Of a stretch of 64,000 nucleotides of DNA, positions 20,219 to 27,828 are shown piece after piece. A program made the position numbers and the translations under genes. How positions within the stretch are numbered: the stretch's first letter is position 1; the number at the start of each line of letters is the position of its first letter. Source of the stretch: Streptomyces sp. yr375 (lineage in GTDB: Bacteria; Actinomycetota; Actinomycetes; Streptomycetales; Streptomycetaceae). The DNA lies in contig NZ_FOFF01000001.1 in assembly GCF_900110755.1 (NCBI RefSeq), forward strand, positions 248,001-312,000. Reading direction: 5' to 3'. Under the pieces are notes generated by a model, which had not been told where the DNA came from, ran no database searches, and was given only the letters and a program-made list of their open reading frames with translations.

Positions 20219-20583
20219 GCGTCTGTCCTTCCGCGAGACAGCCGTTGCCGGACGTCAGCAGACCATGGCCGGCTTGCGACCGGACGAACGGCACTTGAAC
20301 TGCACTGTCGTCGCCCGAACGGGTGAGTATAAAAGGTGTATAAGGATGCATAGGCGTTCACTTCACCTATCGGGATCCACGGGTGACTTGCCATGGTTAC
20401 CCCAAATCTTGAGCCCTATCGAGCGGACCCCCGCTCATTTGGTTACCCTGTAGCGGAGTTTCCGGCACCACCGCTTCCTCGGCCGACTTGACCGGCTTGA
20501 GCCAGATCCGAGGGATCGTCAGGTGCCGGACCGCAGACTGGTCGGATCGCCCCGAGGGTGACCCGACACATAAGGAGTGCGCG
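20219..20583 (+). promoter_or_regulatory. Gene-free 365-bp region: AT-rich island plus strongly structured leader of a small-protein gene
   Basis: An AT-rich island at 20325-20352 holds TATAAA (plus strand) and TATACT (minus strand). Downstream lie several perfect inverted repeats: CCAAAT/ATTTGG (20402-20407/20437-20442) enclosing GAGCGG/CCGCTC; TCCGGCACC/GGTGCCGGA (20461-20469/20522-20530) enclosing CCTCGG/CCGAGG; and a competing GATCC-GAG-GGATC hairpin (20505-20517). GTCGG/CCGAC (20541-20567) ends 4 nt before the AAGGAG of the next gene. GGTTACC is duplicated at 20395 and 20441. The transcription start is unknown; TTGACC (20488) with a poor -10 is an alternative that would shorten the leader. 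Confidence 0.5.
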
Positions 20584-20757
20584 GTGACACCGGAGAACAC
20601 GAATCGCGAGCAACGTCCCAAGGAACGCCCGGAGCGGGCGAACCGTCGGCCGGGCGAGATCGGCAGCCTGGACGTGTGGGCCCGCTCCGCCCCGATCCGC
20701 CTCGCAGGGTACGAGGAAGACCTCGCCGAGCCCCACATCCTGCCCAGCGTCGACTGA
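20584..20757 (+). CDS. 57-residue small protein, function unknown
   Basis: A perfect AAGGAG lies 6 nt before a GTG start and decides the frame. The product has two parts. Residues 1-26 are hydrophilic and highly charged (Glu/Arg/Pro/Asn). Residues 27-57 (GSLDVWARSAPIRLAGYEED and the acidic tail LAEPHILPSVD) look like a conserved, defined peptide segment. There is no signal peptide, membrane helix or Cys. A perfect 11-bp hairpin terminator begins 20 bp after the stop, so this is a self-contained transcription unit. I do not recognise the family. A peptide precursor or a small protein-binding regulator are the options, with no modifying enzyme nearby. Confidence 0.65.
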   Translation: MTPENTNREQRPKERPERANRRPGEIGSLDVWARSAPIRLAGYEEDLAEPHILPSVD

Positions 20758-20777
20758 CCCGCACGCGAGCGCTCACC

Positions 20778-20807
20778 GCATGGGCGTGCCACCCCGCACG
20801 CCCATGC
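20778..20807. terminator. Perfect 11-bp hairpin between convergent genes
   Basis: GCATGGGCGTG (20778-20788) pairs perfectly with CACGCCCATGC (20797-20807) across an 8-nt loop. It separates the small-protein gene (plus) from the amidase gene (minus) and could serve both. There is no T-run, as is usual in Streptomyces. Confidence 0.75.
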
Positions 20808-20819
20808 CGAGCCCCGCCG

Positions 20820-22187
20820 TCAGTCGAGCGGTGCCGTCCGCCGCCACGGCCGCAGCTCCTCCAACTGCCCGGCCAGCCGCAGCAGTTCGCCCTCCGACCC
20901 CGGCCGGCCCACCAACTGCACCGCCGTGGGGGCGCCCGACGGCAGCGTGCCGAAGGGGACCGCCATCGCGGGCCAGCCGGTCAGGTTCCACGGCGGGGTC
21001 AGCGGCGAGTAGTTCGTGTTCGCCACGACATTGCGCAGCCAGCCCCGCTCGTGCCACGCCACCGACTTCGGCGAGCGGCGCGCGAGCGCCGGGGTGAGCA
21101 GCACGTCGTACTCCGCGAAGAACGGCTCCAGGCGTCGGCGCAGTTCCTCCCGCGCCGAGCCGCCGCGCACCCCGTTCAGGAACCGCCGGCCGACGGCCGC
21201 GTGCACCCGGGTGCGCCGGGTCAGCAGCCGCGGATCGAGCGGCGCGGCGTCCACGGCCGTGCCCGCCGTCCAGTGCGCGAGCGAGGTGAGGCTCAGCGAC
21301 AGCGGATACGGCGGTTCGGCCCGCTCCACATGGTGCCCGGCCCGGACCAGCACCCCGGCCGCCTCCCGCGCCGCGCCCGCGTACGGCCCGCTCACCGTGA
21401 CCCCGGGCAGCGGGCTGCGCACCGATACGGCGATCTTCAGCGCGCCGCGCTCCGCGGACCCCACGGTGCCTGTACCGACGTCGGCGTCGGTGCCGGTGTC
21501 GGCGAGGACCGCCAGCATCAGCCGCGCGTCCTCGACCGTCGTCGCCAGCGGACCGTTCTCCGACATCCCGAACCAGTCGCCGTCCCCGATCCCGGCCGGG
21601 ACGACGCCGTGGCCCGGCTTGATGGTCACCAGGCCGCAGTTGGCCGCCGGGATGCGCAGCGAGCCCATCCCGTCGTTGCCCAGCGCGATCGGCACCATCC
21701 CGGCGGCGACCGCGGCGGCGCTGCCGCCGGACGAGCCGCCCGCGGTGCGCGAGGTGTCCCACGGGTTGCGGGCGGTGCCGAGGACGCCCTCGGTCGTACC
21801 GAAGACACACAGCTCGGGCACGTTCGTCAGGCCCACGACCACCGCGCCGGCCGCCCGCAGCCGGGCCACCGTGACATGGTCGGCGCCCGCCGGGGTGTCC
21901 GGCGTCGCGGCCGAACCGACGCGGGTGGACTCGCCCCGTACGGCCAGGTTGTCCTTGACCGCCACCGGCACTCCGGCCAGCGGCAGTTCGGCCAGATCGG
22001 CGCGGGCGGCCACCTCGTCGGCCTCGGCGAGCGCCGCCTGCGCCCGCACCACGCGGAACGCCCCGATCCGGCCGTCCAGCCGCTCGATCCGCGCGAGATG
22101 CTCCGCCACCACCGCACGCGGCGTGACCTGCTTCTCCCGCACGGCGGCGGCGATCTCGACGGCGGTCCGGCCGACCCAGTTGGTCAC
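20820..22187 (-). CDS. Amidase (amidase signature family)
   Basis: The 455-residue enzyme has the Ser-cisSer-Lys triad context of the family. The Lys lies in PVAVKDN (about residue 76) and the serines in GGSSGGSAAAVAAG (about 150-163). LGNDGMGSLRIPAANCGLVTIKPG and NYSPLTPPWNLTGWPAMAVP further support it. It hydrolyses an amide bond in the cytoplasm; the substrate cannot be predicted. The usual Gly in the GTDxGGSIR block is Met here (GMGSLR). The start is GTG with GAGGGAG about 7 nt upstream. It lies 126 bp downstream of the FadR-type regulator on the same strand and may or may not be in its transcript. Confidence 0.88.
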   Translation of the reverse strand: MTNWVGRTAVEIAAAVREKQVTPRAVVAEHLARIERLDGRIGAFRVVRAQAALAEADEVAARADLAELPLAGVPVAVKDNLAVRGESTRVGSAATPDTPAGADHVTVARLRAAGAVVVGLTNVPELCVFGTTEGVLGTARNPWDTSRTAGGSSGGSAAAVAAGMVPIALGNDGMGSLRIPAANCGLVTIKPGHGVVPAGIGDGDWFGMSENGPLATTVEDARLMLAVLADTGTDADVGTGTVGSAERGALKIAVSVRSPLPGVTVSGPYAGAAREAAGVLVRAGHHVERAEPPYPLSLSLTSLAHWTAGTAVDAAPLDPRLLTRRTRVHAAVGRRFLNGVRGGSAREELRRRLEPFFAEYDVLLTPALARRSPKSVAWHERGWLRNVVANTNYSPLTPPWNLTGWPAMAVPFGTLPSGAPTAVQLVGRPGSEGELLRLAGQLEELRPWRRTAPLD

Positions 22188-22313
22188 AGGAAGCTCCCTC
22201 GGTGTGCGTCCACTACTCGCGAGTACGTCGCGTACGGAGAACTGTGCCCCGCCCGGAGCACCGAGTCGAGGGGCGGCCGTACGCCACGCCGGGCCCGGAC
22301 CCGTGGCATCCGG

Positions 22314-23033
22314 TCAGGGCCCCACCCGCGCCCGCGCCCTCAGCCACTCCTCCACCTCGCCCACATGAGCGGCCGCCGCCGCCCGGGCGGCCTCCGGGTC
22401 GCGGGCGGCCAGGGCGCGGTGGATCGCCGCGTGCTCGCGGCGGGTGCGGGCGAACGCGCCCTCCTCCTGGTAGCCGCGCCAGACGCGGGCGCGGAACGTG
22501 CGCGAGGACAGGCCCTCCAGGATCGCCGCCATCGTCTCGTTGCCGGCGGCCGTCGCGATCGCGCGGTGGAAGGCGAGATCGTGGGCGAGGATCTCCTCCG
22601 GGTCGTCGGTGGCGTTCATCGCCGCCAAGTGGCCTTCCACCACGGCCAGTTGCTCCTCGGTGATGCGGGCGGCGGCCAGCGCCGTCGCCGTCGACTCCAG
22701 GACCCGCCGCACCTCCAGCAACTCGACCAGACGCGGCCCGCGCGAGAGGTCGGCCACCACCCCGAACGTCTCCAGCAGGTCGCCGGCCTCCAGCGCGGTG
22801 ACGTAGATGCCGGAACCGTGCCGGGCCTCCAGCACGCCCAGGACCGTGAGGGCGCGGATCGCCTCCCGCATCGAACTGCGGGAGATGCCGAGCTGCGCCG
22901 CGAGCTCCCGCTCGGTCGGCAGCCGCTGGCCCGGCTCCAGCAGACCGTCGGCGATCAGCGCCTTGATCCGCTCGATGGCGCGCTGCGTCACCGTGCCCTT
23001 GGGGGCGGGCACGCTGGGCGGGGTGTCTTCCAC
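22314..23033 (-). CDS. FadR-subfamily GntR transcriptional regulator, probable fucose-operon repressor
   Basis: The 239-residue protein has an N-terminal winged helix (RLPTERELAAQLGISRSSMREAIRAL...GSGIYV) and an all-helical FCD ligand domain. The FCD domain contains metal-ligand histidines typical of the subfamily (HDLAFHRAI..., REHAAIHRAL). GTG 23033 with AGGAGAGG upstream is chosen; an in-frame ATG at 23072 is less likely because it lacks a site. It is divergent from the fucose-type catabolic operon, with TGGT-N3-ACCA operator sequences between them. That supports local control by a sugar acid or lactone. Confidence 0.88.
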   Translation of the reverse strand: MEDTPPSVPAPKGTVTQRAIERIKALIADGLLEPGQRLPTERELAAQLGISRSSMREAIRALTVLGVLEARHGSGIYVTALEAGDLLETFGVVADLSRGPRLVELLEVRRVLESTATALAAARITEEQLAVVEGHLAAMNATDDPEEILAHDLAFHRAIATAAGNETMAAILEGLSSRTFRARVWRGYQEEGAFARTRREHAAIHRALAARDPEAARAAAAAHVGEVEEWLRARARVGP

Positions 23034-23076
23034 GGGGCCTCTCCTGTCACCGGTGCGCCGCAGTCTAGCCACCGAG

Positions 23077-23089
23077 GTGGTAGGACCAC
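23077..23089. promoter_or_regulatory. FadR-type operator, GTGGT-agg-ACCAC
   Basis: The perfect dyad TGGTAGGACCA (23078-23088) fits the FadR-subfamily pattern TGGT-N3-ACCA. It lies about 45 bp upstream of the regulator start, so it could mediate autoregulation. Its flank (accgaggtggt) is nearly repeated at 23135-23145. Confidence 0.6.
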
Positions 23090-23127
23090 TTGCGGCGAAA
23101 GCGCGCCGAATCTCCGCCCGAAGGGTG

Positions 23128-23156
23128 TTGTCGCACCGAAGTGGTCTGATAAATAT
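23128..23156 (+). promoter_or_regulatory. Promoter and overlapping second FadR-type site of the fucose operon
   Basis: TTGTCG (23128-23133), a 16-17 bp spacer and TAAATA/AAATAT (23150-23156) form a good housekeeping-type promoter. A second operator-like word, TGGTCTGATAA (23142-23152, imperfect in its right half), covers the -10. That is the expected position for repression. Confidence 0.55.
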
Positions 23157-23231
23157 GCGTCAACCGCTTGATCGCACGCCAGGCATCACCCACACGACAG
23201 TGCACGCCGGACGAGGAGAGCCGAGGACCGT

Positions 23232-23423
23232 GTCATCGAGTACGTCGATCATCTCCACGACCACTTCCTCGACCCGGTGGTGATCCGCGAGGGGCACCGC
23301 ACGGCACCCACCGCGCCCGGTTTCCCGGCGGCCCTGCGGCCAGAGTCGATCGTGCGGTACACGTATCCGGGCGGCGACTTCTGGGCCGCCGACCTCAACA
23401 GCCGGAAGGAGAAGGCAACGTGA
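23232..23423 (+). pseudogene. C-terminal remnant of an L-fuconate dehydratase (enolase superfamily)
   Basis: The frame reads VIEYVDHLHDHFLDPVVIRE, then APTAPGFPAALRPESI and TYPGGDFWAADL, and ends in a TGA that overlaps the GTG of the following SDR. This is the typical tail of L-fuconate dehydratase and related mandelate-racemase-subgroup enzymes (about 430 residues). Only about 63 residues remain. The frame has an in-frame TGA at 23169 and no start codon between that stop and the conserved part, and no active-site residue is present. The 4-bp GTGA overlap shows that the ancestral gene was the first cistron of this operon. An internal deletion fused its tail to the promoter region. Confidence 0.78.
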
Positions 23424-24178
23424 GCGACTTCGAAGGGCTGACGGCCCTGGTGACGGGGGGTGCGTCCGGCATCGGCCGGGCCACCGCGGAACTCCTGGCC
23501 GAGCGCGGCGCACGGGTCGCCGTCCTCGACCTGGACCCGTCCGGCGTGGCCGAGCCCCTCCTCGGCTATCGGGCCGACGTCGGCGACGACGCCTCGGTGC
23601 GGGTGGCGGTCGCCGCCGCCGTCGCCGACCTCGGGGGGCTGGACATCCTCGTCAACAACGCGGGCATCGGCGCCCAGGGCACCGTCGAGGACAACGACGA
23701 CGCCGAATGGCACCGCGTCCTGGACGTCAACGTCGTCGGCATGGTCCGCGTCGCCCGCGCCGCCCTGCCCCACCTGCGGAGCTCCTCGCACGCGGCGATC
23801 GTCAACACCTGCTCCATCGCCGCCACCGCCGGCCTGCCGCAGCGGGCCCTGTACAGCGCGACCAAGGGCGCGGTCTACTCGCTGACCCTCGCCATGGCCG
23901 CCGACCACCTCCGCGAGGGCATCCGCGTCAACTGCGTCAACCCCGGCACCGCCGACACCCCCTGGGTCGGCCGGCTGCTCGACAAGGCCGACGATCCGGC
24001 CGCCGAGCGCGCCGCCCTGGAGGCCCGCCAGCCCTCCGGCCGCCTGGTCAGCGCGGCCGAAGTCGCGGGCGCCGTCGCCTACTTGGCGAGCCCGCTGTCC
24101 GGCGCGACCACCGGCACCGCCCTCGCCGTGGACGGCGGCATGCAGGGCCTGCGGCTGCGTCCGGCGGGCACCCGATGA
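23420..24178 (+). CDS. SDR, probable L-fucose dehydrogenase of an oxidative fucose pathway
   Basis: This 252-residue classical SDR has TGGASGIG (residues 12-19), a D after strand 2 (LDLDPSG, favouring NAD+), VNNAGIG, STCSIA-type Ser (NTCSIAATAG), YSATK and the tail TGTALAVDGGM. Its place in a block with a fuconate dehydratase remnant, an aldo/keto reductase, a mutarotase and a lactonase suggests a sugar or sugar-acid dehydrogenase. Either L-fucose to L-fuconolactone or 2-keto-3-deoxy-L-fuconate oxidation is possible. The GTG start overlaps the remnant stop (GTGA), and the ribosome-binding site GGAAGGAG lies just upstream. Confidence 0.82.
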   Translation: MSDFEGLTALVTGGASGIGRATAELLAERGARVAVLDLDPSGVAEPLLGYRADVGDDASVRVAVAAAVADLGGLDILVNNAGIGAQGTVEDNDDAEWHRVLDVNVVGMVRVARAALPHLRSSSHAAIVNTCSIAATAGLPQRALYSATKGAVYSLTLAMAADHLREGIRVNCVNPGTADTPWVGRLLDKADDPAAERAALEARQPSGRLVSAAEVAGAVAYLASPLSGATTGTALAVDGGMQGLRLRPAGTR

Positions 24179-25146
24179 CCGGCCTCGGCCGCACCGGCGT
24201 CCAGGTCACCGGTCTCGGCCTCGGCGCGGCCCCGCTCGGCAACCTCTTCACCGAGGTCACCGACGAGCAGGCGCACGCCACCGTGACGGCCGCCTGGGAG
24301 CGCGGGGTGCGCTACTTCGACACCGCGCCGCACTACGGGCTCGGCCTGTCCGAACGACGCCTCGGCGCGGCCCTGCGCGAGCACCCGCGCGACCAGTACA
24401 CGGTGTCCACCAAGGTGGGCCGGCTCCTCGACCCCGCGGACCCGCCGGGCGGCGACGACCTGGCCGACGGCTTCGCGGTGCCCGCCACACACCGGCGGGT
24501 GTGGGACTTCAGCGCCGACGGCGTACGCCGCTCCCTGGAGGCATCCCTCGAACGGCTCGGCCTCGACCACGTCGACGTCGTGTACCTGCACGACCCCGAC
24601 GACCACGCCGAACAGGCCTTCCGCGAGGGCTATCCGGCCCTGGAGAAGCTGCGCTCGGAGGGGGTGGTGGGCGCGATCGGCGCCGGTATGAACCAGGCCG
24701 AGATGCTCACCCGGTTCGTCCGCGACACCGACGTGGACGTGGTGCTCTGCGCGGGCCGCTACACCCTCCTCGACCAGCGCGCCGCCGCCGAGTTGCTGCC
24801 CGCCGCCGTCGAACGGGGCGTGTCGGTGGTCATCGGCGGTGCCTTCAACTCCGGTCTGCTGGCCGACCCGAAGCCCGCAGCGACGTACAACTACGGCCTG
24901 GCACCTGCCGAGTTGGTGGACAAGGCGCTGCGGATGAAGGCGGTCGCCGACCGGCACGGTGTCACCCTGCGCGCCGCCGCGCTGGCCTTCTGCGCCGCGC
25001 ATCCGGCGGTCGCCGGCGTCCTGGTCGGGGCCCGTTCGGCGGCCGAAGTCACCGACTGCGCCGAGCAGTTCGCCACCCCCGTCCCCGCCGCCCTCTGGGA
25101 AGAGCTGACGCGGGCCGGGCTGCTGCCGGCGCGGGAGCCGTCATGA
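24175..25146 (+). CDS. Aldo/keto reductase (D-threo-aldose / L-fucose dehydrogenase type)
   Basis: The 323-residue TIM-barrel oxidoreductase has the AKR catalytic residues: Asp in RYFDTAPHYG with Tyr in HYGLGLSE, Lys in VSTKVGRL, and His in VYLHDPDDH. It resembles the D-threo-aldose 1-dehydrogenase group, which oxidises L-fucose with NAD(P)+. With an SDR in the same operon, one of the two probably oxidises L-fucose and the other a later keto-sugar acid. The ATG overlaps the SDR stop (ATGA), which indicates translational coupling. Confidence 0.85.
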   Translation: MTGLGRTGVQVTGLGLGAAPLGNLFTEVTDEQAHATVTAAWERGVRYFDTAPHYGLGLSERRLGAALREHPRDQYTVSTKVGRLLDPADPPGGDDLADGFAVPATHRRVWDFSADGVRRSLEASLERLGLDHVDVVYLHDPDDHAEQAFREGYPALEKLRSEGVVGAIGAGMNQAEMLTRFVRDTDVDVVLCAGRYTLLDQRAAAELLPAAVERGVSVVIGGAFNSGLLADPKPAATYNYGLAPAELVDKALRMKAVADRHGVTLRAAALAFCAAHPAVAGVLVGARSAAEVTDCAEQFATPVPAALWEELTRAGLLPAREPS

Positions 25147-25457
25147 AAGTCGCCCTGCACACCAAGGTCCGCGCCGACCGGATCGACGCCTACGAGGCCG
25201 CCCACCGCGAGGTCCCCGGGGAGCTGACCGACGCCATCACCGCCGCCGGGGCGACCTCGTGGACCATCTGGCGCAGCGGCGTCGACCTCTTCCACGTCCT
25301 GGAGTGCGAGGACTACGCCCGGCTTCTCGCCGAGTTGGAGAAGCTGCCGGTCAACGTGGCCTGGCAGACCCGGATGGCCGAGCTGCTCGACGTGGCGCAC
25401 GACTACTCCGACGCGGGCGCGGGCGCCGGTCTGCCGGTCGTCTGGGAGCTGCCATGA
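25143..25457 (+). CDS. L-rhamnose/L-fucose mutarotase family protein (RhaM-like)
   Basis: This 104-residue ferredoxin-like protein has the RhaM/DUF718 pattern. It begins MKVALHTKVRADRIDAYEAAH and has an ATSWTIWRSGVDLFHVLEC strand pair and WQTRMAELLD at the end. These enzymes interconvert anomers of 6-deoxy-L-sugars, which here would supply the anomer used by the dehydrogenase. The ATG overlaps the aldo/keto reductase stop by 4 bp. Confidence 0.88.
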   Translation: MKVALHTKVRADRIDAYEAAHREVPGELTDAITAAGATSWTIWRSGVDLFHVLECEDYARLLAELEKLPVNVAWQTRMAELLDVAHDYSDAGAGAGLPVVWELP

Positions 25458-26281
25458 CCGTCGTCGACGCCCACCACCACCTCTGGGACCTGTCCGTACG
25501 GGACCAGGACTGGATCGGCCGAGGCAGCCCGCTCCGGCGGGACTTCACCGCCGGGGACCTGCTGCCGGAAGCCCGCGCGGCCGGGGTCGACCGGACCGTC
25601 CTCGTCCAAACGGTCACCGTGGCCGAGGAGACCCCCGAGTTCCTCGCCCTCGCGGCCGAGCACGAGCTGATCGCGGGCGTCGTCGGCTGGACCGACCTCA
25701 CCCGCCCGGACGTCGCCGACGAACTGGCCCGGCTGCGGGAACTCCCCGGCGGCCGGTACCTCAAGGGGGTCAGGCACCAGGTCCAGAGCGAGCCGGACCC
25801 GGAGTGGCTGCTGCGCGCGGACGTACGGCGAGGGCTGGCCGCAGTCGCCGCCGCGGGCCTGGTCTACGACCTGGTGGTCGTGCCACACCAGCTCCCGGCC
25901 TGCGCCAAGGCGGCTGCCTCGCTGCCCGAACTCACCTTCGTGCTCGACCACTTGGGAAAGCCGCCGATCGCCTCCGGGGCGCTGGAGCCCTGGGCGTCCG
26001 ACGTCAGGGAGCTGGCCGCGCTGCCCAACACGGTGTGCAAGCTCTCCGGGATGGTCACCGAGGCCGACCCCGCGTCCGGCACGGTCGACGACCTGCGCCC
26101 GTACGCGGACACCGTCCTGGAGGCCTTCGGGCCGGCCCGGCTGATGTTCGGCTCGGACTGGCCGGTGTGCACGCTCGCCGCCTCCTACGGCGAAGTCCTC
26201 GACATGGCACGGCAGTTGACCGACCCGGGCGACCACGCCCAGCTCTTCGAGGCCACCGCCGTCCGCGTCTACGGCCTCTGA
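25454..26281 (+). CDS. Amidohydrolase, probable L-fuconolactonase
   Basis: The 275-residue amidohydrolase-2 barrel has the metal motif DAHHHLWD (residues 5-12). A Lys lies in YLKGVRHQ, a His in VLDHLGKPP and an Asp in FGSDWPVC. These are the features of L-fuconolactonase and 2-pyrone-4,6-dicarboxylate-type lactonases. It would hydrolyse L-fucono-1,4-lactone to L-fuconate. The ATG overlaps the mutarotase stop. The 3' end overlaps the convergent lipase-maturation-factor gene by 13 bp. No sugar transporter belongs to this operon within the window. Confidence 0.88.
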   Translation: MTVVDAHHHLWDLSVRDQDWIGRGSPLRRDFTAGDLLPEARAAGVDRTVLVQTVTVAEETPEFLALAAEHELIAGVVGWTDLTRPDVADELARLRELPGGRYLKGVRHQVQSEPDPEWLLRADVRRGLAAVAAAGLVYDLVVVPHQLPACAKAAASLPELTFVLDHLGKPPIASGALEPWASDVRELAALPNTVCKLSGMVTEADPASGTVDDLRPYADTVLEAFGPARLMFGSDWPVCTLAASYGEVLDMARQLTDPGDHAQLFEATAVRVYGL

Positions 26282-27741
26282 GACACCTGCCCCAGCCGGG
26301 TCGGCGGCAGGTACTCCCGCACGTACGTCCGCTGCCAGTACGCGCCCGTCTCCCGCAGCTCACGCCACGTCGTGTAGCGGTAGCGGAAGAGGCGGGCGCG
26401 GATGTGGCGCGGCGGCTCGTCGGGCGGGAACGGGGAGCGGCGCAGCAGTCTGAGGGTGTCGCGGTCGTTCTCCAGCAGCCGTTCCACCAGGGCGCCGAAC
26501 CAGGGCCCGGCGTAGTCGGGGGAGAGCGCGGCGAACCACATCAGCCAGTCCAGGCGCAGATGGTACGGGGCGAACTGGCGTGGCCGGCGCAGGGGATCGC
26601 CCGGCTTGCCCTTGAACTCGTACTCCCGCCAGTCGGACTGCTCGCGCGGCACGTCGTCGAGCGTGCCCTCGACCACCACCTCGTAGCGGATCCGGCTCAC
26701 GGTGCCGAACGCGCCGTAGGTGTTGACCAGGTGCAGCGGATCGAAGGAGCGGTTCATCACCTGGCGGCGGGAGAGCATGTTGACCACCGGGCGGTGGCTG
26801 AGGAACAGCAGGAGCGCGGCCACGGCGAGGACCACGACCTCGAACCAGAGCGGCGTGGCGGGGGCCGACGGGCGGTGGTCGGAGGGGAGTTCGAGCGCGG
26901 GCACGGCCAGGACGACGGTGATCCAGTTCAGCCAGGCGAAGTTGCCCGACAGCACCAGCCACAACTGGGTCAGGATCATCAGCGCCGCGGCCGCCGTCGC
27001 GACCGGCTGCGGGGTGAACAGCAGGAACGGCACGACGAGTTGGGTGACATGGTTGGCGGCGACCTCCACGCGGTGCAGCGGCCTCGGCAGATGGTGGAAG
27101 TACCAGCTCAGCGGGCCGGGCATGGGCTGCGTCTCGTGGTGGTGGTAGAGGCAGGTCAGTTTCCGCCAGCAGGGGTCGCCGCGCAGCTTGATCAGACCCG
27201 CGCCGAACTCGACCCGGAACAGGATCCAGCGCAGCAGGAAGAGCACGAGGACCGGCGGGGCCACCTCGTCGTTGCCGAGGAACACGGCGAGGAAGCCGGT
27301 CTCCAGCAGCAGGGACTCCCAGCCGAACGCGTACCACGTCTGGCCGACGTTGACGATCGACAGATACAGCGCCCACGGCACCAGCCACAGCGCCATCCCC
27401 GCCCCCAGCGGCAGCAGGCCGTCCAGCCCCGCCAGCAGCGCCGCCGACACCGCGCAGCCGGTCCAGGCGACGGCGGCGAAGAGACGGTCGGAGTAGCGCA
27501 GGTGGAACAGGCTCGGGGCGGTCCGCAGCGGCACCCGCTCGACGAACCGGGGGATGGGCAGCATCCCGCGCTCACCCAGCAGCGCCCGGAACTGAAGGGC
27601 CGCCGTGAGGAACGCGACCAGGTACACGCCGGCCAGGGCCCGCTGGAAGACCAGCCGGCTCAGCTCGTACCCGGGTGCGGTGAACCAGTCCACGGCCGTG
27701 CGCTCCTGTTCTCCTGCTTCTCCGGTTCTCCGGTTCTCCAT
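26269..27741 (-). CDS. Lipase maturation factor family membrane protein
   Basis: This 490-residue polytopic protein resembles the LMF1 family. Family hallmarks are WYAFGWESLLLETGFLAVFL, WILFRVEFGAGLIKLRGDPCW, LTCLYHHHETQPMPGPLSWYFHHLP, and the C-terminal domain with YEFKGKPGDPLRRPRQFAPYHLRLDWLMWF-like text. In animals LMF1 acts in the ER on lipase folding; the bacterial role is unknown. ATG 27741 (MENRRTGEAGE) is chosen over an upstream in-frame ATG at 27819. The start region carries short ttctccgg repeats. It is divergent from the phosphatase gene. Confidence 0.9.
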   Translation of the reverse strand: MENRRTGEAGEQERTAVDWFTAPGYELSRLVFQRALAGVYLVAFLTAALQFRALLGERGMLPIPRFVERVPLRTAPSLFHLRYSDRLFAAVAWTGCAVSAALLAGLDGLLPLGAGMALWLVPWALYLSIVNVGQTWYAFGWESLLLETGFLAVFLGNDEVAPPVLVLFLLRWILFRVEFGAGLIKLRGDPCWRKLTCLYHHHETQPMPGPLSWYFHHLPRPLHRVEVAANHVTQLVVPFLLFTPQPVATAAAALMILTQLWLVLSGNFAWLNWITVVLAVPALELPSDHRPSAPATPLWFEVVVLAVAALLLFLSHRPVVNMLSRRQVMNRSFDPLHLVNTYGAFGTVSRIRYEVVVEGTLDDVPREQSDWREYEFKGKPGDPLRRPRQFAPYHLRLDWLMWFAALSPDYAGPWFGALVERLLENDRDTLRLLRRSPFPPDEPPRHIRARLFRYRYTTWRELRETGAYWQRTYVREYLPPTRLGQVSQRP

Positions 27742-27828
27742 TCTGGCCCCGGTCACGTGCGGCGACCGGGCGCCGACCCTGAGCCGCCCCCGGTCGAATA
27801 ATCGGCCAAACCCTGACAAAGTGGCCCC

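Noticed and set aside
22202..22663. Plus-strand frame of 153 codons overlapping the FadR-type regulator
   Set aside because: It is Pro/Arg-rich and antisense to the helical ligand domain of the regulator. No start signal is present.
20820..23033. Amidase as part of the fucose catabolic system
   Set aside because: It shares the strand of the FadR-type regulator, but a 126-bp gap lies between them and an amidase has no role in the pathway. No functional link is claimed.
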